Source of the DNA: Nitrospira sp.
Lineage (GTDB): Bacteria; Nitrospirota; Nitrospiria; Nitrospirales; Nitrospiraceae
NCBI GenBank assembly: GCA_022843785.1
Contig: JALHMZ010000013.1
Span: forward strand, 1 to 64,000
DNA length: 64,000 bases
Direction: 5' to 3'
This document shows, in pieces, positions 25,434 through 34,108 of this stretch (its first letter is position 1; each line of letters starts with the position of its first letter). Below the pieces are notes generated by a model. That model searched no databases. It had not been told where the DNA came from and was given only the letters and a program-made list of their open reading frames with translations. The position numbers were made by a program, and so were the translations under genes.

Positions 25434-26260
25434 CAGTGATGGTGGTGATAGTCCTCAACGATGACGAGGTCTTTGTCGGTAATCACGACATCTTTGCCGT
25501 AGACCGCGCTGAGGATGTCCGGTTTGAGGACATCGGCGGGCGGGCCGGCAGCGTAGAGCCTGGTCTTGAGGAGCACCAGCCGATCAACGCGGGAACGGAT
25601 CATGTTGATGTCATGAGTGATCAACAGTACGGTCAACTTCAATTCTTCGTGCAGGTGTTGAACGAGCTCGATGACGTTGTGTTGCGTCGTGATATCCAGC
25701 CCGGTGGTGGGCTCGTCCAGCAGCAACACTTTCGGTTGTTGCGCCAATGCCCGCGCGATGAACACACGCTGCTGCTGGCCGCCTGACAAATGGCCGAGTG
25801 CGGTATCTTTGTGCCCCTCCATTGACACATGCGCCAGTGCCGCCATGGCGATGTCACGGTCGTTGGCTCCTGGACGGCTGAACAATCCGAGTGCTCCGTA
25901 ACGGCCCATCATGACCGTTTCAAGCACCGTGACCGGGAAATTCCGATCCACAACGCCTTTCTGCGGAAGATAGCCGATTTTCGCACGGTGATGACATCGT
26001 AATTTGTCGCAGGCACAGTCGAAAATATGGAGGTGCCCCTCGATCGGAGCCATGAGTCCCAAGACTGCCCTGCAGAGGGTGGTTTTTCCAGACCCGTTCG
26101 GACCAATGACCCCGATAAACTCGCCGGCGTTGATGGACAGCGAAATGTCCTTGAGCGCAATGACACCGGAAAATCCAAATGATGCGTGGTCGAACCGAAT
26201 GATCGGTTCGTGGGAATCGGTCGGCACGGAATGAGGCACTCCTTCCATCACGGGAGCCAC
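25433..26260 (-). CDS. znuC: Zinc/manganese ABC transporter ATP-binding protein
   Basis: The 275-residue ATPase has Walker [10 protein letters not shown] (about 53-61), the ABC signature LSGGQQQR, Walker [13 protein letters not shown] and an H-loop LLITHD. It ends with four histidines after VIVEDY. The C-terminus follows a long regulatory extension, as in ZnuC. It is the second gene of znuA-C-B; znuA stops 19 bp upstream. Together with znuB it powers metal import. Confidence 0.92.
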   Translation of the reverse strand: MAPVMEGVPHSVPTDSHEPIIRFDHASFGFSGVIALKDISLSINAGEFIGVIGPNGSGKTTLCRAVLGLMAPIEGHLHIFDCACDKLRCHHRAKIGYLPQKGVVDRNFPVTVLETVMMGRYGALGLFSRPGANDRDIAMAALAHVSMEGHKDTALGHLSGGQQQRVFIARALAQQPKVLLLDEPTTGLDITTQHNVIELVQHLHEELKLTVLLITHDINMIRSRVDRLVLLKTRLYAAGPPADVLKPDILSAVYGKDVVITDKDLVIVEDYHHHH

Positions 26261-26279
26261 CAGAGATCAAGAGATACTG

Positions 26280-27227
26280 CTAGGGGGTCGCCAACGCGTT
26301 GGCCAATTGGAGCACATTATAGCGGAGCATGTCGAGGTAGCTGTCGGTTCCCGGTAATCCTCCAGGCAAGGCAGTGAGGACGACGACCCGGGCCTTGGTT
26401 TCTTTGCCCAGGAGATCGGGGAGTTTCTGGCTCAGCTGAATTTCAGACACAATGACTTTGATATGGTCTTTCCTGATTTTCGCAATCAGGGCTTGCAACT
26501 GAAGGGCGGATGGTTCCGTACCCGTTTGCACTTGAATCGTTGCGGCGATCTCGAAGCCGAATCGCCTGGCCATATAGGGCCAGGCCGGATGGTGCGCGAC
26601 GAATCGACGGTCCGATAACGGTTTCACTCGATCGGACAATTCGTGACGCAGCCGGTCTAATCGCTGAAGGTAGGCCGCCTGGTTGTTGCGGTAGGTCTCC
26701 GCATGGGCAGGGTCGATTTTGATCAAGGCCGCAGTGATATGGCGCAGCATGATGGCGACGTTTTCAGGATCCAGCCAGATATGGGGATTCCCGCCCGACG
26801 CATGTTCGCCATTCTCTTGGTGTTCATTATGGTGCAGATCGGAGTCGTCACCAATCAGACCGACGTCTTGAGAAGTGGTCACCACGCGTAGCGAGGGACT
26901 TCCGGCGTTTTTCACGAGCGAGGCGACCCATACCTCTAAACCGGTGCCGATCTCGAACAATAATTGGGCTTTGCGCACTGCGACCAAATCGGTGGGTTTG
27001 GGTGAATAGGTATGTTCATTCTCATAGCCGCTGAGCAAAGACTTCACCTGCACATGAGGTCCTCCCACTTGCTCCGCAAGATCTTTGAGGACTGGAATGG
27101 TTACCACGATATTGATCGGATTGTGAGCGGGCTCCGCGGAAGACGGCAAGGCGGGACTGAATAGGACCAGCAGGGTCGAAAGGGCAATCAAAACTGGCAA
27201 TCGTTTTGCTTCGTCTATGGGAGACAT
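26280..27227 (-). CDS. znuA: Zinc/manganese ABC transporter substrate-binding protein
   Basis: I start at ATG 27227, which gives a signal peptide (KRLPVLIALSTLLVLFSPAL) cut near SSAEP; ATG 27260 and GTG 27287 are in frame, and the GTG has a better purine stretch upstream. The mature part has PVLKDLAEQVGG, the metal site residues in SGYENEHTYSPKP and HIWLDPEN, and AHHPAWPYMARRFGF, as in cluster A-I metal-binding proteins. A His-rich loop HHNEHQENGEHASGG (about 25 residues before HIWLDP) is typical of Zn-specific members. It starts the znuACB unit. Confidence 0.92.
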   Translation of the reverse strand: MSPIDEAKRLPVLIALSTLLVLFSPALPSSAEPAHNPINIVVTIPVLKDLAEQVGGPHVQVKSLLSGYENEHTYSPKPTDLVAVRKAQLLFEIGTGLEVWVASLVKNAGSPSLRVVTTSQDVGLIGDDSDLHHNEHQENGEHASGGNPHIWLDPENVAIMLRHITAALIKIDPAHAETYRNNQAAYLQRLDRLRHELSDRVKPLSDRRFVAHHPAWPYMARRFGFEIAATIQVQTGTEPSALQLQALIAKIRKDHIKVIVSEIQLSQKLPDLLGKETKARVVVLTALPGGLPGTDSYLDMLRYNVLQLANALATP

Positions 27228-27398
27228 GGGCTGGGGACGGTAACACTCAGGTTCTGCCATGTCAACGTGAGGGCGGCAGGTGCTCACCAGGCTGTTTCCC
27301 TCTGCGTCGTCCGGCTTGACCGGCGCCCCAAGTTCTATTAGCGTAGCACATCCAAAAGCTGATCCCTGGTTGAAGAGGTGAGAAAGGATGGTTCCGTC

Positions 27399-28589
27399 AT
27401 GAAAGTTGTCGGGTTGATGTCAGGAACATCCGGTGACGGCGTCGATGCGGCGCTGGTTGACATTGGCCCTCGGAAAGCGGGGCTTCGCATCAAGATGATG
27501 GCGTTTTACCCACTGCCGTATCCGCGCTCGCTTCGGCAACGCATTTTATCCGCGTCCATGTCAGGTACCGTATCGGAACTGTGCCATCTCAATGCGCTAT
27601 TGGGTGAATGGTTTGCCAATGCCGCGCTCGGTGCCATTCGCGCTGCGAAGTTACACCCGAAGGATATCGATCTGATCGGGTCTCATGGCCAGACTGTCCA
27701 TCATCTTCCCTACGGGATCAAGGATGCGGGTGTCGGTGCTATTCGTTCCACCTTTCAGATCGCCGAACCTGCCGTGATTGCCGAACGAACGGGAGTCACT
27801 ACGGTCGCGGATTTTCGTCCACGCGATATGGCTGCCGGCGGGCAGGGGGCGCCGCTGACTCCGGGCGTGCATGCGCTGTTGTTCCGTCATCCCCGCCGCG
27901 CGCGGCTTATCGTGAATCTCGGCGGGATCAGCAATGTGACCTACCTGCCGCGAGGGTCCGGATTTGACGGCCTGATGGCGTTTGACACCGGGCCGGCCAA
28001 TATGGTGTTGGATGGATTGATGGCCCGGATGACGAATGGGCGCATGTCGATGGATCGTGAGGGACGTGCGGCTGCTCGCGGGCAGGTCGACGGACGGTTG
28101 CTGGCCAAACTGCTCGCGCATCCGTACTTGTCGCAAGCTCCGCCGAAATCCACCGGGCGGGAAGTCTTCGGATCGAAGATGCTGGATGAGCTGTTGGCGA
28201 TGCAGCAAGCGCAGCAACTACCGATGGAAAATCTTCTGGCGACATGCAGCCGGTGGACGGCCGAAGCCGTCGGCTCGGCCAGACGGTGGATTCGCGGTGG
28301 AATCGACGAAGTGATTGTCGGCGGCGGCGGGGTCAAGAATCGCGCCATCATGCAGCATCTCGCCGATGTTTTTGCGCCTGCCCCGGTGAGCGCGTTTGAA
28401 TCACTGGGGTGGGACAGCAAGGGCATCGAAGCCGTCGCGTTTGCGGTGTTGGCCTATCAAACTGCGATGGAGCAGTGTGGCAATGTTCCCTCCGTCACCG
28501 GAGCTGCTCACCCGGTTCTGTTGGGCTGCATCGTTCCCAGTGGACCAGGTTGGCTTGCTCGGTTGCGTTCTCCTCGACAGCGAAAGTAA
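27399..28589 (+). CDS. anmK: Anhydro-N-acetylmuramic acid kinase
   Basis: The family opens KVVGLMSGTSGDGVDAALVD, so ATG 27399 is the natural start; GTG 27378 adds seven residues. The 396-residue product has the ASKHA phosphate loops (MSGTSGDG, LNLGGISNVTYLP) and GAMAFDTGPAN-type adenosine region here as LMAFDTGPANMVLDGL. It converts anhydroMurNAc plus ATP to MurNAc-6-phosphate in peptidoglycan recycling. It is divergent from znuA; a DUF2726 gene follows six bases after the stop. Confidence 0.96.
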   Translation: MKVVGLMSGTSGDGVDAALVDIGPRKAGLRIKMMAFYPLPYPRSLRQRILSASMSGTVSELCHLNALLGEWFANAALGAIRAAKLHPKDIDLIGSHGQTVHHLPYGIKDAGVGAIRSTFQIAEPAVIAERTGVTTVADFRPRDMAAGGQGAPLTPGVHALLFRHPRRARLIVNLGGISNVTYLPRGSGFDGLMAFDTGPANMVLDGLMARMTNGRMSMDREGRAAARGQVDGRLLAKLLAHPYLSQAPPKSTGREVFGSKMLDELLAMQQAQQLPMENLLATCSRWTAEAVGSARRWIRGGIDEVIVGGGGVKNRAIMQHLADVFAPAPVSAFESLGWDSKGIEAVAFAVLAYQTAMEQCGNVPSVTGAAHPVLLGCIVPSGPGWLARLRSPRQRK

Positions 28590-28595
28590 CGATCG

Positions 28596-29069
28596 ATGAT
28601 CGATGCTATCCGGAGGATGTTTTTCAAATCAAAAAAGACCACCGGCCCATCCACTGGGTTCTCGCTGCCGCCCGGTATTGCCGTGGCATCCGCTCCATTG
28701 CTGACGGAAGCTGAGATTGCCCTCTACAATCTTCTGCAGATGGCTGCCCAGGATCGGTACTTCGTGTTCGCTGATGTGCCACTCTGGTCTTTTGTGTCTG
28801 TTGAAGCGATGGGGAAGTCCCGATCTACTCTATTGAACCATATGGCACTCAAACGAGTCGATTTTGTATTGGTACATCCAGGGTCACGGCATGTGGAGCA
28901 AGTGGTACAGCTTGAAGACCTGTCTCCAGGGCCTCATCAGATAGAGCGTCAACGCGTGATCGAGTCGGTGCTGGATGCGGCTGGAATCAAGCTGGTGACA
29001 GTGCGGGCGACAAAATCCTATACGATTCCCGAAATCACTGCGCTTCTGGGTCTTGCAACGGATGAGTAA
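28596..29069 (+). CDS. DUF2726 domain protein
   Basis: The 157 residues start 6 bp after anmK. From about residue 35, LLTEAEIALYNLLQMAAQDRYFVFADVPLW, then MALKRVDFVLVHPGSRHVEQVVQLED and RVIESVLDAAGIKLVTVRATKSY, follows the DUF2726 pattern, a restriction endonuclease-like fold seen in many small proteins. The usual second Asp (D-D-x-S/H) is changed to LEDLSPGPH, so nuclease activity is doubtful. Coupling to anmK by spacing suggests co-transcription, not shared function. Confidence 0.8.
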   Translation: MIDAIRRMFFKSKKTTGPSTGFSLPPGIAVASAPLLTEAEIALYNLLQMAAQDRYFVFADVPLWSFVSVEAMGKSRSTLLNHMALKRVDFVLVHPGSRHVEQVVQLEDLSPGPHQIERQRVIESVLDAAGIKLVTVRATKSYTIPEITALLGLATDE

Positions 29070-29111
29070 TATCCGCAAACCAACGTGCGACGGCAGGCAG
29101 CGGTCGCTTGC

Positions 29112-29606
29112 CTATTCTGATTGGCCGTGGTCCGCATTACTCAGGCCGTCCGTTACGTCGATAGCTTTCCGGGCGATTTCCGCTTCCGCACTGTCGGGGT
29201 ACTGATTGGCGACGCGACCGAACATGATGCGCGCGTTGTCCTGATCACCAAGCTTTGCGTAGGTCTGGCCAAGCTTGAGTGTCGATGCCGCCAGCTTTGG
29301 GCTGAGCGGGTAGGATAAGACGACGTTGTAGAAGGAATTCAGCGCATCCTTGTAGCGCCCCATGCGATACTGACACTCTCCCATCCAATATTGGGCATTG
29401 GCTGCCAGAGCAGAGCGCCCATGGAGTTCGATGAATAGACGGAACCCGGCCAGCGCGGCTTCATAGTCGCGCTGTTTGAATTCGCTCATAACGCGATCGT
29501 ACAGGCGCCGGGAAGTATCCTGCATTTGGCCGGGAGCTGCGACGGACGCATTCGGCGAGCAGAGAGTGATGAGCATCAGGAGGATGCCCAGTATGTTCCG
29601 TACCAT
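29112..29606 (-). CDS. YbgF/CpoB-like periplasmic TPR protein
   Basis: ATG 29606 has GGAG 8 bp upstream and begins a signal peptide MVRNILGILLMLITLCSPNASVA. The 164-residue product then has RRLYDRVMSEFKQRDYEAALAGFRLFIELHG, AANAQYWMGECQYRMGRYKDALNSFYNVV and LGQTYAKLGDQDNARIMFGRVANQYPDSAEA: three TPRs as in the C-terminal half of CpoB/YbgF, the Tol-Pal partner. The N-terminal coiled coil of CpoB is missing and no tol/pal genes are adjacent. Confidence 0.75.
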   Translation of the reverse strand: MVRNILGILLMLITLCSPNASVAAPGQMQDTSRRLYDRVMSEFKQRDYEAALAGFRLFIELHGRSALAANAQYWMGECQYRMGRYKDALNSFYNVVLSYPLSPKLAASTLKLGQTYAKLGDQDNARIMFGRVANQYPDSAEAEIARKAIDVTDGLSNADHGQSE

Positions 29607-29906
29607 AGGTAAACTCCATTTTGAGCAGGTAATAGACCAAGGGATCATCACGCAATCGCCATGCCACACGCCACGCCATTTGCAGTTGGAAACCCTATAC
29701 AAAACATGAAGTTCCAAGCCTCTCGCTCGGTTGGAAATGAGCCTCAACTTATAATCTGCGTTTCCAAGACAGATTTGTACGAGTCCTGGCACTTTTCTGC
29801 CGAGATGGGGAGTCTTACGAGATCATAGCCATGGGTCATACTCTGGGATTCGTCATAGTTGCAGACGCATCAATGGAAGCGATTGTCCGGTCAGAGGCAA
29901 CGCGTT

Positions 29907-30698
29907 ATGAGTGAAGAATCTATCCCACCGAATCCCTTGGGGGGGAAGACGCTGATTGTAGACGCGCTGGGTCAGCGGGGTTATGCTCTGCCGAGTGAGG
30001 CCCTCAAGGAGGCGGCTGATCAGGACCAGATCTACATCTGTCCTGGCGTGTATGAGGACAAGGTATTTGTCAGTGAGCGATCGGTTCGGCTTGTGGGAGC
30101 AGGGCGTGATGCCGTGCAAATTTTCAGCCGGCGAAGCGGTCCGCTGTATTTGCAGCGGGTCACGGGCGGCCAAATTTCAGGTATCACATTCCGCTATGTC
30201 GGCAGTGACCAACACTCGGCCATGAATGTGCTTGATTCCACCTGTGTGATTACTCAGTGCCGGGCGATGGAAGGGATTTTGTCCGGAGTATTATTGTATG
30301 GGCCGGAATGCCGGGCGACGTTTGCGGACAATGAAGTGTGCCGCAATCGTGAGTCCGGCATCTTCGTTTTTGCCGGGGCGCAACCTCGAATTGCCGGAAA
30401 TCGCTGTGTCGACAATCACCACTTTGGGATTGCGGTTCGCGATTCGGGCAGCTATCCGGAGATTGTGCGCAACCTGTGTGAGACAAACATGCTCAGCGGG
30501 ATGCTCTTGTTTCACCACGGGGGAGGTTTAATTCTGGACAATAGTTGTACAGGCAATCAACATTGGGGCGTACTGGTGACGCCGGACTCTCATCCCAACC
30601 CGTCGCCTACGGAGCTTCCTGAGATGAATCGTCTCGATGGGAATCCGCGCGGCGTCTATACCATATCGGATCAGCCTCTCGCCGACATCGGCCGGTAG
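29907..30698 (+). CDS. Right-handed parallel beta-helix protein
   Basis: From ATG 29907 the product has 263 residues (an earlier ATG at 29859 lacks support). After an IYICPGVYEDKVFVSERSVRLVG opening, typical of the NosD/CASH beta-helix group, it has repeated coils (GITFRYVGS, CRATFADNEVCRNRESGIFVF, GNRCVDNHHFGIAVRDSG, MLLFHHGGGLILDNSC). No signal peptide is visible. These helices often bind or cleave carbohydrate, but no catalytic triad can be assigned here. It precedes a convergent GGDEF gene. Confidence 0.8.
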   Translation: MSEESIPPNPLGGKTLIVDALGQRGYALPSEALKEAADQDQIYICPGVYEDKVFVSERSVRLVGAGRDAVQIFSRRSGPLYLQRVTGGQISGITFRYVGSDQHSAMNVLDSTCVITQCRAMEGILSGVLLYGPECRATFADNEVCRNRESGIFVFAGAQPRIAGNRCVDNHHFGIAVRDSGSYPEIVRNLCETNMLSGMLLFHHGGGLILDNSCTGNQHWGVLVTPDSHPNPSPTELPEMNRLDGNPRGVYTISDQPLADIGR

Positions 30699-30706
30699 CC
30701 GGCTGC

Positions 30707-31639
30707 TTAGGATGATTTGGAAGAGAGTGTGGAAGGGGGAGAATCGTTCGAAATATGGAACTCGAAGGCATTCCCGCCCCGTTGTTTGGCGCGGTACATC
30801 GCAGCATCTGCATGTCGTAACAGATCGTCGATCTCGTGATCGTCGGTTGGATAGGTGGTAATTCCGATACTGACCCCGATTGAGGTTTGCTGGTTTTGAA
30901 TGTTGAAGGGTGTACCCAGCGACTGGGTGATTCTTCGCGCGACGACCACGAGGTCGTCTTCGTGCGAGAAGCCCTCCAGGATGATCGTAAACTCATCGCC
31001 ACCCATGCGTGCAACCGTATCGACTTCTCGCACGCAGTCACGAAGTCGGTCTGCGACGACTCTCAATAACTGATCTCCCGCATCGTGCCCCAGGGTATCA
31101 TTTACGGCCTTGAATCGATCAAGGTCGAGCAGCATCAGCCCCATGGGTTGTTGAAGCCGCTTGCTTCTCGCCATCGCATGAATGAGGCGGTCGCGGAAAA
31201 GCGTACGATTCACCAGCCCGGTCAGTTGATCGTACTGCGCAAGATAGGTGAGCCGTTCTTCAGCTCGCTTGCGCTCGATTGCGTAGCGGATAGAACGGGC
31301 CAGCAGTTCCGGCTGACCCTGGCCTTTGACGAGATAGTCTTGGGCGCCGCTTTGGACGGCTTCTACCGCCAGCGTTTGATCACTGAATCCGCTGAGCACA
31401 ATAATGGGAATGGTCGGGTTAGCGGCTTGCATCTGTCTGAGCGTCGATAGCCCGTACCCGTCGGGGAGTGAAAGATCCAGGAGAATCGCGTCAAATCGTG
31501 TTTGAGTGAGATGACTGAAGGCCTCACTCAAGCGAACAACATGAGTGACATCGAATTGCTCGACGCTCCATTCCGCCAGGATATCCTGCGTCAAATGGGC
31601 ATCGACGTTGCTGTCTTCGACTAACAGAATTTTGAGCAT
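30707..31639 (-). CDS. Response regulator with diguanylate cyclase (GGDEF) output
   Basis: ATG 31639 follows GGAGGACG. The 310-residue product begins with a REC domain (MLKILLVEDSNVDAHL, phospho-acceptor in DAILLDLSLPDGYG, Thr/Ser in IIVLSGFSD, Lys in YLVKGQG). A helix linker leads to the GGDEF domain (LTGLVNRTLFRDRL, LDLDRFKAVNDTLGHDAGDQLL, and the active site MGGDEF). An RxxD inhibitory site (REVD) lies five residues before GGDEF, so product feedback is expected. It should make c-di-GMP on phosphorylation. The partner kinase is not adjacent. Confidence 0.93.
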   Translation of the reverse strand: MLKILLVEDSNVDAHLTQDILAEWSVEQFDVTHVVRLSEAFSHLTQTRFDAILLDLSLPDGYGLSTLRQMQAANPTIPIIVLSGFSDQTLAVEAVQSGAQDYLVKGQGQPELLARSIRYAIERKRAEERLTYLAQYDQLTGLVNRTLFRDRLIHAMARSKRLQQPMGLMLLDLDRFKAVNDTLGHDAGDQLLRVVADRLRDCVREVDTVARMGGDEFTIILEGFSHEDDLVVVARRITQSLGTPFNIQNQQTSIGVSIGITTYPTDDHEIDDLLRHADAAMYRAKQRGGNAFEFHISNDSPPSTLSSKSS

Positions 31640-31712
31640 CGTCCTCCGCTGCCGGATCATCAGCTTTTCGGTGCAGCAGCAACCACATAGCTGACTTTCT
31701 TCCTTGATGGCA

Positions 31713-31740
31713 AGTATAGCCTAAGTTACTGCTTCAACAA
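31713..31740 (-). promoter_or_regulatory. Probable promoter of the GGDEF response-regulator gene
   Basis: On the minus strand TTGTTG (31740-31735), a 16-bp spacer and TATACT (31718-31713) precede the GGDEF gene by about 75 bp. The -10 is a consensus match; the -35 is moderate. Confidence 0.6.
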
Positions 31741-31833
31741 GGAAAATGCTGAATCGTCCCATGCCGATGTCAGGGATGGGATTTGAGGCCGCTACGAAAT
31801 CATGAGTGAAAATGAGGGCTATGAAAGAGGTGA

Positions 31834-31874
31834 CCCCCTGGAGAGGAAAAACAAAAAGCTGCCTCTCCAGGGGG
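31834..31874. repeat. Perfect 13-bp hairpin
   Basis: CCCCCTGGAGAGG (31834-31846) and CCTCTCCAGGGGG (31862-31874) are exact inverted copies around a 15-base A-rich loop. It lies 19 bp past the stop of the small coiled-coil gene and before the GGDEF promoter. No T-run follows either arm, so it is not a canonical intrinsic terminator. Confidence 0.8.
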
Positions 31875-31892
31875 CCTGGAATCTAATCACGA

Positions 31893-32267
31893 TTACGCGC
31901 AGTGCAATGCTTCAGCCCGCCGGCGGACATCCTCGGCCTTCTGGACCTGCCCAAGATTTTCATAGAGAGACGCGATATTCGTGTGCAGATGGGACAACAA
32001 CTGCCCGAGCTGGGCTTCCTGTGCGATCACATTGGCTTCCAGGGCCAACTTCTTCTCCTCACTCCGGCGGAAACGTTCTTCCAGCCGTTGCACCAATTGA
32101 ATCCATCCGAGGACTTTTGCGGAATCCAAGTTGGGCAACGCCGGCAAGGGTTCTGCGCGGTCGAGGGATTTTTCTGTTTGGTTCATCCAATTGATAAAGA
32201 CGAGAAAGTCGCCCAACGTAATTTCAAGTGCAGATGTTGCGCCATCTTCGATTACCAGGTCTTCCAT
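31893..32267 (-). CDS. Small helical protein, unknown function
   Basis: AAAGGAGTAAGA precedes ATG 32267, so a 124-residue product is well supported. The first half (LEITLGDFLVFINWMNQTEK) is mixed; the second (LVQRLEERFRRSEEKKLALEANVIAQEAQLGQLLSHLHTNIASLYENLGQVQKAEDVRRRAE) is a coiled coil that resembles a single TPR at its end. No family was recognised. It is monocistronic, followed by a perfect hairpin. Confidence 0.7.
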   Translation of the reverse strand: MEDLVIEDGATSALEITLGDFLVFINWMNQTEKSLDRAEPLPALPNLDSAKVLGWIQLVQRLEERFRRSEEKKLALEANVIAQEAQLGQLLSHLHTNIASLYENLGQVQKAEDVRRRAEALHCA

Positions 32268-32609
32268 TCTTACTCCTTTGCCAATCCGGTCACGTGAGTG
32301 AGGATTATCTCAATTGCTTGAATGTTTACCCAGCCTGAAAGGAACATATTGCCTCGCAATACCGTGGAATGTCCTACATATGGTGCTTGGCCAGGGGAGA
32401 GCTATTTTCCCCGATCCGTCATTTGACCTCCTTTCGTAAGGGCACGGGACATAGTCCAATTACCATATGAGTCCACAACAGGATGGGGCTAGCGATTAAT
32501 ACCCCACTAGATGAAGGGATGTCAATGAATCGAATTGGTTAAGGAGAAATTATTCTTAATCTTGTTCTACAGCGTGGGGGTACTGAGGGAAGTTGCTTGG
32601 CTATGGGCA
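32268..32609. other. 342-bp interval without a supported gene
   Basis: It contains the mini-ORF above and upstream sequence for the coiled-coil gene. AT-rich patches near 32500-32560 have no clear promoter or RNA fold that I can support. Confidence 0.5.
32402..32435 (-). promoter_or_regulatory. Strong ribosome site with six-codon mini-ORF
   Basis: AAAGGAGGTCAA (from 32435) ends directly before ATG at 32422, and the frame reads six codons (M-T-D-R-G-K) before TAG at 32404-32402. It lies 135 bp upstream of the small coiled-coil gene on the same strand. It could be a leader peptide or the remnant of a lost gene; no attenuator pair was seen. Confidence 0.35.
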
Positions 32610-32954
32610 TCATGACCCCTTGAGAAAGAGGTCTGTTCTCATCGGATAGGCACCTGCCGGTGGTTGCTCTGAGCCGATGGCTGCTTCGCAGGCATAGCCT
32701 GGATGGAGTGGCCACAGCAACGAGCGGCCTGCAACGTTTCCTCGGATGTGAACATGTCGAACGGTGACCCCCAGGCGCACAGCATCCTCTTTCACTTTTT
32801 CAATGCATTCCTCGGATGTGAAGGCTCGGCGTGAGATGAGCAGAGGGGCTCCCGATGCACTATGAAACACAACAAATTCTTCGGCACACCCGGTCATGAG
32901 CCCTAGCATCAGGCACAGGTAGGTGATCCCTCGTATGGACATACGGCTATTCAT
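32610..32954 (-). CDS. Small lipoprotein, unknown function
   Basis: ATG 32954, with AAGG 10 bp upstream, gives 114 residues. MSIRGITYLCLMLGLMTGC is a lipoprotein signal with LMTGC as the lipobox. The mature part has FVVFHSASGAPLLISRRAFTSEECIEKVKEDAVRLG and two more cysteines (YACEAA), suggesting a small disulfide-bonded domain. No family is recognised and no operon partner is near. Confidence 0.7.
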   Translation of the reverse strand: MNSRMSIRGITYLCLMLGLMTGCAEEFVVFHSASGAPLLISRRAFTSEECIEKVKEDAVRLGVTVRHVHIRGNVAGRSLLWPLHPGYACEAAIGSEQPPAGAYPMRTDLFLKGS

Positions 32955-33312
32955 CAGAAATTAACCTTGTGATGCGACAAGCGTTGTCATGAGGCGCCTG
33001 GCATCCTTCAGCCAACCATACCATAGAGACGGAGTATTGTTCGACGTTGTAGGGAGAGTGGTGAGGCGATGGAGACGCAAAATGCGTCGATAAGAGCGGA
33101 AAACTTGATCCGAGTTGTCATCCCTCCCAACTTTCGTAGGGAGGGGCTATAGCGTCTAAGCTGTTGGTAATTAAGACGATTTTATCGATGCGCCACAGGT
33201 CGTTTTGGCATAAAAGCTGCGGATGTCAGTCCTGACTGTGCGAGGACGTCTCAGCCTGGAGGGGTCCCGCAGAATCGGATAGTGACCGTAATTGATTGAG
33301 AGGAGCGCACCG
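32955..33312. other. 358-bp leader region upstream of the lytic transglycosylase
   Basis: No gene is seen. CCCTCCC (33122-33128) pairs with GGGAGGG (33139-33145). A sigma-54-like site, TGGCATAAAAGCTGC (33206-33220), lies about 90 bp before the transglycosylase ATG. Confidence 0.5.
33206..33220 (+). promoter_or_regulatory. Candidate sigma-54 (-24/-12) promoter
   Basis: TGGCATAAAAGCTGC has GG and GC separated by exactly 10 bp, the invariant sigma-54 spacing, with TGGCA and CTGC against the consensus TGGCAC and TTGC. It would drive the transglycosylase gene at 33313. No enhancer-binding site was identified. Confidence 0.45.
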
Positions 33313-34014
33313 ATGACAACATCCTTGGCCTCGTGCCGAACGAGTGATCGGCCGGTTGAACGGATAGGCGGCCTCTGTAACAAGAAAGTATCAAAAAGAA
33401 AAACACAGGTGTGTGCGGCAGCGTTGCTCGTTTTGGCCTCAGCCTTTCCGGCACATGCGGAGAGCAATGATCATCGGGCCATTAGTTCTACTGGAACTGT
33501 TCATGTGGCGAATGTGCTAGGTGACCGGAAACTCACATCGGTCACGAATCGGCATCGGTATCATGCGGCAGTGTCAGACCAAGAACTTGAAGAGGCTGTT
33601 GCACACTATGCCCGGGAAAACCGGTTGTCTCCGGCGTTATTGATGGCCATCATGAAGGCGGAGTCAGGTTTTAATCCGTTGGCAATTTCCAAAGCAGGCG
33701 CTGTCGGTCTGATGCAGCTGATTCCGGAAACAGCGATCCGGCATGGGGTAAAAAACATGTACGACACAAGGGATAATATTGCCGGTGGCGCTCGACATAT
33801 CCGATATCTCCTCAATCGGTTTCACGGCAATGTTCCGTTTGCACTTGCTGCGTACAATGCAGGAGAGGGAAAGGTTGACCGCTATCGCCAGATTCCGCCG
33901 TATAAGGAAACGAGGGCGTATGTCAAGAAGGTCATCGGGTTCTACCATGGCTATCAGACAGGTATGAGAGCGAATAGAATCGAGTATAGGGCCAGTCTGA
34001 TACCTATGCGCTGA
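33313..34014 (+). CDS. Lytic transglycosylase, Slt family
   Basis: ATG 33313 follows GGAG; the 233-residue product has a hydrophobic segment CAAALLVLASAFPAHAES (about 34-50) after a long basic n-region. The SLT domain begins at LEEAVAHYARENRLSPALLMAIMKAESGFNPLAIS; the catalytic Glu is in KAESG. It continues GAVGLMQLIPETAIRHGV and IAGGARHIRYLLNRF, ALAAYNAGEG. It cleaves peptidoglycan glycan strands, forming anhydroMurNAc, the substrate class recycled through AnmK encoded 5 kb upstream. Confidence 0.93.
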   Translation: MTTSLASCRTSDRPVERIGGLCNKKVSKRKTQVCAAALLVLASAFPAHAESNDHRAISSTGTVHVANVLGDRKLTSVTNRHRYHAAVSDQELEEAVAHYARENRLSPALLMAIMKAESGFNPLAISKAGAVGLMQLIPETAIRHGVKNMYDTRDNIAGGARHIRYLLNRFHGNVPFALAAYNAGEGKVDRYRQIPPYKETRAYVKKVIGFYHGYQTGMRANRIEYRASLIPMR

Positions 34015-34108
34015 CGCTGGCACTTGAGGGCAGTAACAAAGACTCGTTCTCTTCAGAGGGCAATGCGCGGGGTAGATGGATACGTGATTCTCAATGGACA
34101 CGGAACCA

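Noticed and set aside
29788..29801. TGGCACTTTTCTGC as a sigma-54 promoter
   Set aside because: GG and GC are 9 bp apart instead of the invariant 10.
33122..33145. CCCTCCC/GGGAGGG hairpin as a terminator or riboswitch
   Set aside because: No T-run follows and no riboswitch core is recognisable; kept only as part of the leader description.
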